Below, piece by piece: positions 29,170 through 37,208 of a stretch of DNA of 64,000 bases. The stretch lies in NCBI RefSeq assembly GCF_001921745.1, contig NZ_MRYA01000001.1, positions 62,001 to 126,000 on the forward strand. Reading direction: 5' to 3'. Within the stretch, counting starts at the first letter, position 1; the number at the start of each line of letters is the position of its first letter. Both the position numbers and the translations under genes were made by a program. Source of the DNA: Psychrobacter sp. Cmf 22.2 (lineage in GTDB: Bacteria > Pseudomonadota > Gammaproteobacteria > Pseudomonadales > Moraxellaceae). The notes beneath the pieces were generated by a model. That model was given only the letters and a program-made list of their open reading frames with translations, was not told where the DNA came from and searched no databases.

Positions 29170-29952
29170 ATGATGGACATGACAGATAGCGGTAGCACTC
29201 AGACATTATTACTGATGGCGATATTTGCGCTAGCATCATTGCTACACGGCATTAGTGGACTGGGTGTAACGCTTGTAACGACGACTGCGCTTGCCAGTAT
29301 GTACCCGCTGCCACATGCCATTGTCTTGGTGATATTCCCGTCATTACTGCTGAATGCAATGACTTGGCTAGCTGGTGGTGGCCGTAGTATTTGGCAAAAC
29401 TTTATCTATTATGGCAGACGCTATTGGCTGCTCGCTTTAACCAGCTTGCTCGGTAGTATTTTGGGTGCAAAGCTACTGCTGTGGGTAGATAGTGCTTATA
29501 TCTTATTGGTATTGGCGGCTGTCATTGGCTATTATGTGATAAGTGCATTACTCGGTAAGCAAATACGTCTACTTGATACCAAGCCGGTGCTGATTATTGT
29601 TGGCTTTGGTGCAGGCGTCATTGGCGGCGCGACCAACGCGATGTCGACCATACTAATGATGTACTTATTGTCCGCAAGTAACGATAAAAATACCATCGCT
29701 AAAGTCGGCAATATGTGTTATTTTTTGGGTAAAATTGCTCAAATCGTCGTATTACGTGAACCTATTATGGCGCTGAACAGTGGTGAGTGGCAGTTGATTA
29801 CTCTGCTAAGTGTCTTGTCTATTGCTACGCTTTTAGTTGGCATCCGCTTGCGTCGTTACTTACCGCAGGCACGCTTTCGCCAGCTTATTTTATTGATTCT
29901 CACGGTACTTGGTATACGCGTAGGCTGGCAGGGGATTACGGCGTTTTTGTAG
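29170..29952 (+). CDS. TSUP-family transporter (TauE/SafE), copy 2
   Basis: A 260-residue polytopic membrane protein of the TauE/SafE family, with SLLHGISGLGVTLVTT in the first repeat and GFGAGVIGGATNAMSTIL in the second. It differs from the copy at 20793 in lacking the AGGGG motif, so the two are distant paralogues with probably different anionic substrates. It starts 51 bp after coaBC on the same strand and could be co-transcribed; ATG 29170 and 29173 are both possible. Confidence 0.88.
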   Translation: MMDMTDSGSTQTLLLMAIFALASLLHGISGLGVTLVTTTALASMYPLPHAIVLVIFPSLLLNAMTWLAGGGRSIWQNFIYYGRRYWLLALTSLLGSILGAKLLLWVDSAYILLVLAAVIGYYVISALLGKQIRLLDTKPVLIIVGFGAGVIGGATNAMSTILMMYLLSASNDKNTIAKVGNMCYFLGKIAQIVVLREPIMALNSGEWQLITLLSVLSIATLLVGIRLRRYLPQARFRQLILLILTVLGIRVGWQGITAFL

Positions 29953-30029
29953 TATAGTCAGTACCAAATAGAATCGAAGCATCAATAATTACGTGCTACT
30001 GGTATAAGTTTTAAAGTGATTTGACTATA

Positions 30030-30091
30030 GGGAGTGCTTTCCAGGTTAGCGATTGAATAAGGGAGTGCTTTCCAGGTTAGCGATTGAATAA
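30030..30091. repeat. Tandem 31-bp duplication
   Basis: Two identical adjacent copies of a 31-bp unit beginning GGGAGTGCTTTCC (30030-30060 and 30061-30091). The second copy carries the last four sense codons and the stop of the minus-strand DUF2905 gene; the first is an untranslated duplicate after the stop. Confidence 0.95.
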
Positions 30092-30283
30092 ATTTAATAC
30101 GACAGTAGCGATGACACTGATGACTATCATCGTGACCACTGGAAAATAAACCCGTGTGTTGCCCGAGGTGTGCTTAATATCGCCTGGCAGATTACCTATC
30201 CACGAAAACGCGCTTGGAAACAGCAGCCAAATAACGCCGATAATAACCAGCACAATGCCTATAACTATCAATATTTTTGCCAT
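30077..30283 (-). CDS. DUF2905-family small membrane protein
   Basis: A 68-residue protein with two transmembrane helices (about 3-24 and 46-65) and the DUF2905 linker IGNLPGDIKHTSGN. The family is widespread in bacteria with no known function. The C-terminus NLFNR and stop lie within the 31-bp tandem duplication. It lies just upstream of no other minus-strand gene on its 3' side, and follows the HDAC-like gene (stop-to-start order reversed: this gene is downstream, 41 bp after the HDAC-family stop), so the two may be co-transcribed. Confidence 0.88.
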   Translation of the reverse strand: MAKILIVIGIVLVIIGVIWLLFPSAFSWIGNLPGDIKHTSGNTRVYFPVVTMIVISVIATVVLNLFNR

Positions 30284-30324
30284 ATAAATCTCGCTAGTCT
30301 TGTTTTACTCTTTTGTCTCGACTA

Positions 30325-31257
30325 TTAATGCGTTGCACATGAGCCAGCTATCTCACCAAAATATAGCTGCTGGGCGATCCGAAAGGTATTACAGTGCGCT
30401 TCGACCACATCTTCAACATCTTCTGAATAACCACCGCCCATGACGATAGCGACTGGAATGTTAGCGGCTTTTGCTTGCTGCAACACATATTCATCGCGCG
30501 CCTTGCAACCCCCTTGTGTTAAGCCAAGTTTACCCAGCTTATCAGTTGCGAGCACATCGACCGCAGACTGATAAAAAATCATATCGGGTGCGACGTCGCT
30601 AATTAGGCGTGGCAGCGTATCCATCAAAATCTGTAAATATTCTGCATCACCCGTATCGTTATCTAACTCAATATCTAAGTCGGATATTTCTTTACGAAAC
30701 GGATAGTTCTTGGCGCCATGCATACTAAACACAAAAACGCGCGGCTCATCCGCCATAATGCTGGCGTTACCATTGCCTTGATGGACATCCAAATCAACGA
30801 TCAAAATTTTCTGCGCCTGTCCACGATTTAATAGTAAATTACTGGCGATACAAACATCGTTAAAGACACAAAATCCCTCGCCATGATCGGCAAATGCATG
30901 ATGGGTACCGCCCGCGACATTCATTGACACCCCGTACTGCTGAGCATATAACGCACATTCATAAGTGGCGTGGGCGATATGGCGACCACGATTTACTAAC
31001 GCTTCGGTCATCTCAAAGCCAATAGGGCGCGCTTCTTTGCGTGGCAAGGTTTGGGTTTTAAGCTTATGCCAATAGCCCTCAGTATGGGTGGTTAAGATTT
31101 CGTCTTCTGTCAGACGCTTTGGTGCAAAAAAATTCTCGGTCGTGATAGTCCCTTCACTAAGCAGTCGCTCAGGAATCATTGTATATTTTTGCATGGGAAA
31201 ACGATGCTTGTCGGGTACGGAATAACGGAAAACTTCAGAGTAAGCAATTTTTAGCAT
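30325..31257 (-). CDS. Histone deacetylase-family hydrolase
   Basis: A 310-residue zinc-dependent deacetylase of the arginase/HDAC superfamily. Visible active-site elements are the His pair in GGTHHAFADHGEGFC, the zinc ligands DLDVHQGNG (Asp-x-His), and a later Asp in SAVDVLATDKLG. Bacterial members deacetylate acetylpolyamines, acetoin-related compounds or other small amides; this clade is of unknown substrate. No signal peptide is present. The 3' end is 41 bp before the start of the DUF2905 gene on the same strand. Confidence 0.9.
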   Translation of the reverse strand: MLKIAYSEVFRYSVPDKHRFPMQKYTMIPERLLSEGTITTENFFAPKRLTEDEILTTHTEGYWHKLKTQTLPRKEARPIGFEMTEALVNRGRHIAHATYECALYAQQYGVSMNVAGGTHHAFADHGEGFCVFNDVCIASNLLLNRGQAQKILIVDLDVHQGNGNASIMADEPRVFVFSMHGAKNYPFRKEISDLDIELDNDTGDAEYLQILMDTLPRLISDVAPDMIFYQSAVDVLATDKLGKLGLTQGGCKARDEYVLQQAKAANIPVAIVMGGGYSEDVEDVVEAHCNTFRIAQQLYFGEIAGSCATH

Positions 31258-31397
31258 AATTTTTAATTGTGTCGGTGTTTAAGAGGGTGATAATGAATTT
31301 TTGAAAGCATTTTTTATTGTCTTTAATAGTTTAGAGGCCATAAAAGATATGACTATAGCCTCTACTAAATAAAAGTGTTATACATTTCGTCTGCGTA

Positions 31398-31469
31398 CGA
31401 GGCTGATAAAAACTTTCTTGCTTGCTGTGCCTACGCAGACAGAGGCTACGAAAATTTCTATCAGCCTCG
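31398..31469. repeat. Dispersed hairpin repeat, copy B
   Basis: A 72-bp element with perfect terminal inverted repeats CGAGGCTGATA (31398-31408) and TATCAGCCTCG (31459-31469), and the 30-bp core (31418-31447) that matches copy A at 5975-6004 in reverse orientation without mismatch. The terminal arms differ in sequence between the copies but both form long stems, which implies selection for the fold. It lies in the gap between the YbjN-like and HDAC-family genes. Confidence 0.8.
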
Positions 31470-31522
31470 CCTCAACATTTTCAAAGTAAATTTGTCGTGT
31501 TATTTTTTTAAATAAAGAATGT

Positions 31523-32377
31523 TTATTGAACAAACTGAGTCGGAAGAAAGAAGGTTCTTGAGTCTGCTTGCTGACGGAGCTCTATAAGTAACGTTTGCAT
31601 ATCTTCAGCAGGGTCTTGAGTATTGATTAAATCATCAAATATCTCGTAAGCAACTGTCGTCATGGCAATCACGCTTTGTAGCAGATGCTCAATGATATGG
31701 TCATTAATGCCAACTGCTTCGACATCGATAGCATGTTTGTAGCGTATTTCGCCATCATTCACATCCATCTCTAAATTACCAATCAGCATGTCATAATTAA
31801 TTTGGGTGATAAGTAACATCGCTGCATTTTGATGACTCTCTGGCACTAAAAACGGTAAGATCCCATAGACTGCTAGCAGATTGTTTTTCTCTTGCACGCG
31901 AAACAGATAACCACATTCTAGTTGTTTATTGCGCATTCTTAACGATAAATGGTGCGATTGCTGGCTGTCATTGGTTTTTGGTCGATAATGGGTATAGTGC
32001 CACTGTTTATCATTAAAATACTGCTTAAGATAATCGACGATAGGTATGTCAGTATTCTTATCTTGATTTATAGTCTGTTTCACAGAGTCTGATTTAGCAT
32101 TCTCGCTATCTTTTTTATTATTACTGATGTCGCTGTTAGTGTCGTTCGTGTCTGTTTTAGCAAAGCGTGTGGTACTAGTTTTTGGGTAGGTTTCAGCTGG
32201 TAAAGTATCAGTATTAATATCTCCATTAACATCAGTATCGTTATCAATGCTAACTTCAGCTTCGAGTGATAATGAATGCTGCGGCAATTTCGCGTCATCA
32301 ACGATAGCCTGCGGTGCTGAAGCAGTCAGGAACCGTTTGAGTTTTTGCCATAGGCTGAGTTTATTATGTTGACTCAT
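31523..32377 (-). CDS. YbjN-domain protein with disordered N-terminus
   Basis: A 284-residue soluble protein. Residues 1-115 are hydrophilic and Asp/Asn/Thr-rich, including DTDVNGDINTD, and look disordered. Residues 115-270 have the pattern of the YbjN family (type III secretion chaperone-like fold): MLLITQINYDMLIGNLEMD, then NDGEIRYKHAIDVE and a C-terminal helical stretch ending in TVAYEIFDDLI. YbjN is described as a regulatory protein affecting motility and stress in E. coli; the role here is not known. It lies directly downstream of the 376-residue protein on the same strand, with 64 bp between them. Confidence 0.72.
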   Translation of the reverse strand: MSQHNKLSLWQKLKRFLTASAPQAIVDDAKLPQHSLSLEAEVSIDNDTDVNGDINTDTLPAETYPKTSTTRFAKTDTNDTNSDISNNKKDSENAKSDSVKQTINQDKNTDIPIVDYLKQYFNDKQWHYTHYRPKTNDSQQSHHLSLRMRNKQLECGYLFRVQEKNNLLAVYGILPFLVPESHQNAAMLLITQINYDMLIGNLEMDVNDGEIRYKHAIDVEAVGINDHIIEHLLQSVIAMTTVAYEIFDDLINTQDPAEDMQTLLIELRQQADSRTFFLPTQFVQ

Positions 32378-32441
32378 AGATGTTGTACTAACTTAATAAA
32401 TGAATAATATTAAAAACTGATAAATAAGCTAAAACCTCGGA

Positions 32442-33569
32442 TTAATCTTTGCTGAATACGAAACCATCTTTAATGTTAGGTTGCGCATAAAATGCTTGTA
32501 ACATGTTATAGATATGAGTGGTCAGCCATGTACTTTCAAGAGCGTCATGCACGACAGGAAGTAGGGCGCTACTTAATTGCGTCATGGCCTCTTCATCGAT
32601 ATATAAGCTTGCTGCTACGCTCGCAATCGTATCCAACTGATGGTTGGCATACCAAGTGTCGACGCTCGCTGAAACCAAGCTACGTAAGTAAGGCGACAAG
32701 CGCAGACGGTTATAGCTTTGTTGAATGCTGGCTTCGATATGATCAATACTGCTATGGTCAGGCTCATCGTTTAAGTAGGTTTGTAGCTGGCTAATCGGTT
32801 GGTCTTTGATGCGTCCCCAACCTGTTATCAAGAGCCGAGCGACTTCTTCATTGGATAAATGTGCTTGCGCATTCGCCTCTGCGCGGCGAGTTAAGTCTTT
32901 AATATTACGATGCAAGTAGGTTTGCAGTTTTTCATCTAGGTTTCTGTTGGTTGCCTTCTCAAATGAGCTGCGGCCAAGCTTCATCAGCTTACCAACACCG
33001 CCTGCTTTATCCAGCGTGGTTTCCATAAAGTCGTTGATAGCGTGATATAGCGTTTGCGTCAATAAGTCTGCAAAGGTTTCATTGCCGACTAGCGTATGAA
33101 TCAAGGCATTACGCTGCTCGTCATGGCTACCTACATAATTGGCAAGGGTCTCAACCTGAGTATCGTCTACCAGCTCAGATAAAGGTACGTTATCGTTGAC
33201 CGGATGATAAATGATGGTATGCAATATATCGCGGATATCCTTACGCATGACATCGCTCATCGGTTGGCTAAGTAGCCAGTCGTTAATCAGGTGCTGTAAA
33301 TCATCGGCGCTGACGTATCTATGTAATGGCTGTGCGCCTAACCACTGCCAAGCCTCTAGAGCCATTGGCTCTGCTTGCTGCTGTAACCACTGCTGCATAA
33401 AGGCAACTTGAGCATCGATTAAGCTATCCATAGTTAGACTAGCAGCTGATAAGCTTGCGCTAGGATGAGCCGTTGCAGCATCTGTATGAGGCGTCGGCAT
33501 TTGGGTGTCTGGTGCTTGCGTATTTAGAGTTTGGTTATCTTTTGAAGTCTGCATAGGTTTTGAGGTCAT
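32442..33569 (-). CDS. Conserved hypothetical helical protein
   Basis: A 376-residue soluble protein that I do not recognise. The first ~45 residues are Thr/Ala/Pro-rich (TQAPDTQMPTPHTDA) and probably disordered; the rest is almost entirely helical with repeated Leu/Ile heptads, and has no signal peptide or clear membrane helix. A stretch near residue 190, AGGVGKLMKLGRSSFEKA, is the most distinctive. ATG 33569 (MTSKPMQ) is preferred to an in-frame ATG at 33611, although neither has a good ribosome site. It is divergent from ccmA and probably co-transcribed with the YbjN-like gene. Confidence 0.6.
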   Translation of the reverse strand: MTSKPMQTSKDNQTLNTQAPDTQMPTPHTDAATAHPSASLSAASLTMDSLIDAQVAFMQQWLQQQAEPMALEAWQWLGAQPLHRYVSADDLQHLINDWLLSQPMSDVMRKDIRDILHTIIYHPVNDNVPLSELVDDTQVETLANYVGSHDEQRNALIHTLVGNETFADLLTQTLYHAINDFMETTLDKAGGVGKLMKLGRSSFEKATNRNLDEKLQTYLHRNIKDLTRRAEANAQAHLSNEEVARLLITGWGRIKDQPISQLQTYLNDEPDHSSIDHIEASIQQSYNRLRLSPYLRSLVSASVDTWYANHQLDTIASVAASLYIDEEAMTQLSSALLPVVHDALESTWLTTHIYNMLQAFYAQPNIKDGFVFSKD

Positions 33570-33686
33570 AGTAATCGACAATTTGTTATACTGTGTGGAT
33601 ATAGTGAGCATAAAGTATTATGCCATGAACCACGTATTCGTTTGTGATGAATATTGCTTAGCGCTTGATAAATAATGAGAGATTTA

Positions 33687-34316
33687 ATGACGGCTGTGGA
33701 TGCACCCTTACTTGCGCTCGATGAGCTGACGGTTCAGCGCGGTGAAATACTATTATGTGAAGGGGTCACGCTCAACTTACCTGCTGGCAGCATCTGTCAC
33801 TTAGTAGGTGCAAACGGCACCGGTAAAACGACCCTACTAATGCAACTGGCTGGATTGTTACCAGTACTGACGGGTGAGGTTCACTACCAAGGCGTAGCAA
33901 ATCTGCCTGTTCAGCCTTTATATGTATCCCATCAGTTAGGTATTCATCCCAATCTTACGGTCGCACAAAATCTAACCTTTCTGCTGAATCTATATGGCAT
34001 TACCCCAAGTAACGCTGATATTGACGACGCTCTCGCTTGGGTGGGATTGCAGGGCTTTGAGACGATTAGCTCAAGCCATTTATCCGCGGGGCAAACGCGT
34101 CGCATCACCCTTGCAAGATTATATTTATTGACGCCGGACGTGACACCATTATGGTTACTGGATGAGCCTTTTACGGCACTCGATGTCGATATGGTGGCAC
34201 GAATGGAAGACAGGTTGCGCGGTTTTGCCCATACTGGCGGCACAATATTGATGACCAGTCATCAGGCTGTCGGCGCCGCCAATCAGGTGCTAGATTTGTC
34301 AGATTACATGGTATAA
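33687..34316 (+). CDS. ccmA: Heme exporter ATP-binding protein CcmA
   Basis: A 209-residue ABC ATPase that powers the CcmABCD complex, releasing heme-loaded CcmE for cytochrome c maturation. It has Walker A GANGTGKTT, the ABC signature LSAGQTRRITLARL and Walker B LWLLDEPFTALD. ATG 33687 follows AGAG; ATG 33675 in the same frame is an alternative that adds four residues. It starts the ccmABCDE run, with ccmB 30 bp behind. Confidence 0.93.
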   Translation: MTAVDAPLLALDELTVQRGEILLCEGVTLNLPAGSICHLVGANGTGKTTLLMQLAGLLPVLTGEVHYQGVANLPVQPLYVSHQLGIHPNLTVAQNLTFLLNLYGITPSNADIDDALAWVGLQGFETISSSHLSAGQTRRITLARLYLLTPDVTPLWLLDEPFTALDVDMVARMEDRLRGFAHTGGTILMTSHQAVGAANQVLDLSDYMV

Positions 34317-34346
34317 GTGCGGCAAATATAAGTGAAAGGACGGATA

Positions 34347-35138
34347 ATGACAGACAGTCCATTACGAGATAGTCCAGTGCAAGAGAGCACCATGCAAGAA
34401 AACCTAATGCAAGACAGTCCAGTACAAGTAGCGAATAAAAGCTCGAACGTTAACGCATCGGCTGCTCGCGGTATCAGCTTTATGCAGTTATGGCGGCGCG
34501 AATGGCACGTGAAGCAGCAAGGGGCGGTACAGTGGTTGTACCCTTTAGTACTGTTTTTAGTGATTATTACCTTGTTTCCGCTAGCCGTAGGTAGCGAGCC
34601 TGCGCTATTGCAGCGTCTTGGTGTCTCTGCTGTGTGGATTGCCGCGCTCTTGTCATTGGTGATGGGCGTTGATGGCTTATTTAAGCCCGCGCTCGATAAT
34701 GGCACGCTGGCGCAATTGGTCGTCGCCAAAGCTTCGCTACCGTTATGGGTGCTCATCCGCCTAGTTATCCATTGGATTTTTAGTAGTGGGATAGTGGCTG
34801 TGCTCAGTTTACTTGCCGTGCCATTGTTTCAGCTTAGCTGGTCTGAAGCGTGGATATTGATGGCTTCTATTGTGACGGGTAGTCCGATGCTGTTGATGCT
34901 GTCAGCGGTGGCCAGTAGTTTGACGCTGTCATTAAAGAATGGCGCGGTGCTGGTGCCACTGATTGCTTTGCCGATGCAGTTGCCCGTGTTAATTTTTGCG
35001 ACAGGAGCAGTTGACTTATTTGCTACTGGTCTTAATGGTTTGCCGATATTGGCTTTATTATTGGCAGGTAGTATTATCTCGGTTTTGGTTATGCCATGGG
35101 TGATTGCCATGACCTTAAAAATGGCGTGGCTAAATTGA
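34347..35138 (+). CDS. ccmB: Heme exporter membrane protein CcmB with N-terminal extension
   Basis: A 263-residue permease partner of CcmA with six helices, from about residue 60 on, and the family motif FKPALDNGTLAQLV. CcmB normally has about 220 residues. Here about 40 extra residues at the N-terminus are hydrophilic and made of near-repeats such as DSPLRDSPVQ, QDSPVQ and TMQENLMQ. ATG 34347 is chosen because AAAGGA precedes it by six bases; a GTG at 34332 is open but less likely. It follows ccmA by 30 bp. Confidence 0.88.
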   Translation: MTDSPLRDSPVQESTMQENLMQDSPVQVANKSSNVNASAARGISFMQLWRREWHVKQQGAVQWLYPLVLFLVIITLFPLAVGSEPALLQRLGVSAVWIAALLSLVMGVDGLFKPALDNGTLAQLVVAKASLPLWVLIRLVIHWIFSSGIVAVLSLLAVPLFQLSWSEAWILMASIVTGSPMLLMLSAVASSLTLSLKNGAVLVPLIALPMQLPVLIFATGAVDLFATGLNGLPILALLLAGSIISVLVMPWVIAMTLKMAWLN

Positions 35139-35163
35139 AAAAACCTTTATATTAACAGCATGT

Positions 35164-35188
35164 TGAAAACTGGCAACTTTGCTATAAT
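35164..35188 (+). promoter_or_regulatory. Candidate extended -10 promoter before ccmC
   Basis: The sequence TGCTATAAT (35180-35188) is an extended -10, with a poor -35 (ATGTTG or TGTTGA, 16-17 bases upstream). It lies about 130 bp before ccmC in the 182-bp ccmB-ccmC gap and would let ccmCDE be transcribed apart from ccmAB. Confidence 0.45.
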
Positions 35189-35320
35189 AGCCAATTAAAT
35201 CCATAACAAGTCACTTGTAGATTCTATCCAGTGTTTAACGCCAGCAGGTTAGCAGATAGCAGCGTCTATAATGCGCTTTATCATTTATAATCAATAAGCT
35301 GTGCAAATAGGTTTATTCCC

Positions 35321-36109
35321 ATGCCCAACCTGAATAATGTCTCATCTCCTAGCCTATGGCAGCGTATCTGGCAAGGCTTCTTGACCACTGTGGGTACCAA
35401 GCAGTTTTTTCGCATCTTTGCGCCTTGGGTTAAGTGGTTAGCTATACTAGCCAGTATTTTTCTACTGATCGGTAGTGTTTGGGGTCTTGCTTTTGCGCCG
35501 CCCGATTACCTACAAGGTAATAGCTACCGCATTATCTTTATCCACGTGCCAGCGGCCAGTATCGCTATTTCTATCTATTTTGCCCTCGCTGTATTAGGAG
35601 TCATCTTTCTCGTTTGGAAAATCAAGACGGCCAGTCTGGTGGCGCAGGCGCTTGCTCCGTTGGGCTTTTTGCTCTGCGTGATTAGTTTGATTACGGGCTC
35701 CATTTGGGCAAAACCTACTTGGGGTACGTACTGGGTTTGGGATGCGCGTTTGACGTCTATGCTGATTTTGGCATTTTTATATGCGGGCGTGATGGCGCTG
35801 TTTGCAGCATTTGAGCATACCGCCAACCGTGGTAAAGCGGCGGCCATTTTATCTATTGTTGGCGCAGTGAATCTACCTATTATCAAATATTCGGTACAGT
35901 GGTGGAATACTTTGCATCAAGGCTCAACTTTTACCTTAACGGCCGCGCCCAAAATGTCCGCAGATATGTGGATGCCGCTGCTGTTGATGATTATCGGTAG
36001 TCACTTACTAGTCGCGACATTAACGATTTATCGTACCAACACCCTCATCTTATACCGTGACCAAGGTAAAGCGTGGGTCAAAGAATATATTCGTGGGCAA
36101 GCCAAATAA
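35321..36109 (+). CDS. ccmC: Heme transporter CcmC
   Basis: A 262-residue inner-membrane protein with six helices that loads heme onto CcmE in the periplasm. The heme-handling WWD-type motif is WGTYWVWDARLTS (about residues 135-147), and conserved His residues flank it (FIHVPAAS and, after it, LHQGSTF). It is followed closely by ccmD (43 bp). The N-terminal 30 residues before the first helix are slightly longer than usual. Confidence 0.94.
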   Translation: MPNLNNVSSPSLWQRIWQGFLTTVGTKQFFRIFAPWVKWLAILASIFLLIGSVWGLAFAPPDYLQGNSYRIIFIHVPAASIAISIYFALAVLGVIFLVWKIKTASLVAQALAPLGFLLCVISLITGSIWAKPTWGTYWVWDARLTSMLILAFLYAGVMALFAAFEHTANRGKAAAILSIVGAVNLPIIKYSVQWWNTLHQGSTFTLTAAPKMSADMWMPLLLMIIGSHLLVATLTIYRTNTLILYRDQGKAWVKEYIRGQAK

Positions 36110-36152
36110 CTACATAATTATGGACAAAACAAATAACGGCTAGGAACCTATT

Positions 36153-36374
36153 ATGCAGCCTTACTTTTATAGCGTATCTGAATTTATCGCCATGGGTAAG
36201 CATGGCGTGTTTGTCTGGTCGTGCTGGGCGATTACAGTTGGCGTGATGCTGGCTTTTATTATTTATAGCCGCAGACAGCGTCAAGCACTTATCAAACAGC
36301 TGACTATTCAGCAGGCTCGACAAGCACAGCGTACCGCTAAAAGCCCTAAACCTGCAACCAAGCAGCCGATGTAA
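36153..36374 (+). CDS. ccmD: Heme exporter accessory protein CcmD
   Basis: A 73-residue single-helix membrane protein that stabilises the CcmABC-CcmE complex and helps release holo-CcmE. It has the family layout: SEFIAMGKHGVFVWSCWAI, a transmembrane helix (about residues 20-40) and then a highly basic tail (SRRQRQALIKQL ... RQAQRTAK). Position between ccmC and ccmE confirms the call. It is easily missed because of its size. Confidence 0.9.
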   Translation: MQPYFYSVSEFIAMGKHGVFVWSCWAITVGVMLAFIIYSRRQRQALIKQLTIQQARQAQRTAKSPKPATKQPM

Positions 36375-36627
36375 AAATTATTTTAATATCATAGCTTTAA
36401 TGCGTACTATCGTATTTTTTAAATAATAAAAATATGAGCGTATTAACGCTTGCAGGCTTATTGATTTGCTCAATAAATGCTACCATATAGCGATTAGAAG
36501 AGTACGATTAGAAAAATATTTTAAAAAGGTTTTTCTAATGGTAGTTTCTTCAATATTTTCTGTTTTATGGATTTATATGGCATTGCAGATAGTTTGTAAA
36601 ACAGCGACTCATTAATGAGGTAGTGGT

Positions 36628-37128
36628 ATGAATGCAGTTCGTCGCAAAAAACTGATGTGGGTGATATTTACACTTGCAGGAGCCGCGATTGCCGTGGTGT
36701 TGGTCATCTATGCTATTGGGCAGCAGACCGATTATTATTTTGATGCGACGGCTATCGCCCAAGGGGAAGCGCCACAAGACAAGCGCATTCGTGCAGGCGG
36801 TATGGTCGTCGCTGGCAGTGTGCAGCGCGCGCCAAACGATCCCTTAAACGTTGAGTTTGCAATTACTGACTTTGAGTCAACGGTGCCTGTGACTTATCAG
36901 GGTATCTTGCCAGACTTATTCGCTGAAAACTCCGGCGTCGTTGCGACTGGTAAAATGCAAGGCGAGACCTTTGTCGCAGGTGAAGTGCTTGCCAAGCACG
37001 ACGAGAACTACATGCCGCCTGAGGTTGCCAAATCTATGAAAGAAAACAACCGCAATGGATTGACGCCGCCCTCTGAGCAGTACAATCCAGCAGAGCCAAT
37101 CCATGAGACCCAAACATTGCAGCAGTAG
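36628..37128 (+). CDS. ccmE: Cytochrome c maturation heme chaperone CcmE
   Basis: A 166-residue membrane-anchored periplasmic protein that carries covalently bound heme to the cytochrome c assembly machinery. An N-terminal anchor (about residues 9-29) precedes an OB-fold beta-barrel. The heme attachment motif is HDENY, with His124 and Tyr128, equivalent to His130 and Tyr134 in E. coli. The C-terminal tail is disordered. A 253-bp gap separates it from ccmD. The next ccm genes (ccmF, G, H) are not here: a strong terminator follows. Confidence 0.95.
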   Translation: MNAVRRKKLMWVIFTLAGAAIAVVLVIYAIGQQTDYYFDATAIAQGEAPQDKRIRAGGMVVAGSVQRAPNDPLNVEFAITDFESTVPVTYQGILPDLFAENSGVVATGKMQGETFVAGEVLAKHDENYMPPEVAKSMKENNRNGLTPPSEQYNPAEPIHETQTLQQ

Positions 37129-37148
37129 CTTTACACATCTACTGGCAG

Positions 37149-37188
37149 CAAAAGCGCCGCTAATCAGCTATTAGCGGCGCTTTTTTTA
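37149..37188. terminator. Terminator after ccmE
   Basis: AAAGCGCCGCTAAT / ATTAGCGGCGCTTT form a near-perfect 14-base stem, followed by more T residues. It ends the ccm unit and faces the convergent aldo/keto reductase gene. Confidence 0.95.
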
Positions 37189-37208
37189 TATGGGTATCGA
37201 TAAAGATA

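Noticed and set aside
34304..34756. Minus-strand frame of 150 codons opposite ccmB
   Set aside because: It is antisense to a well-supported gene, and its Cys/Ser/Thr-rich composition is typical of shadow translation.
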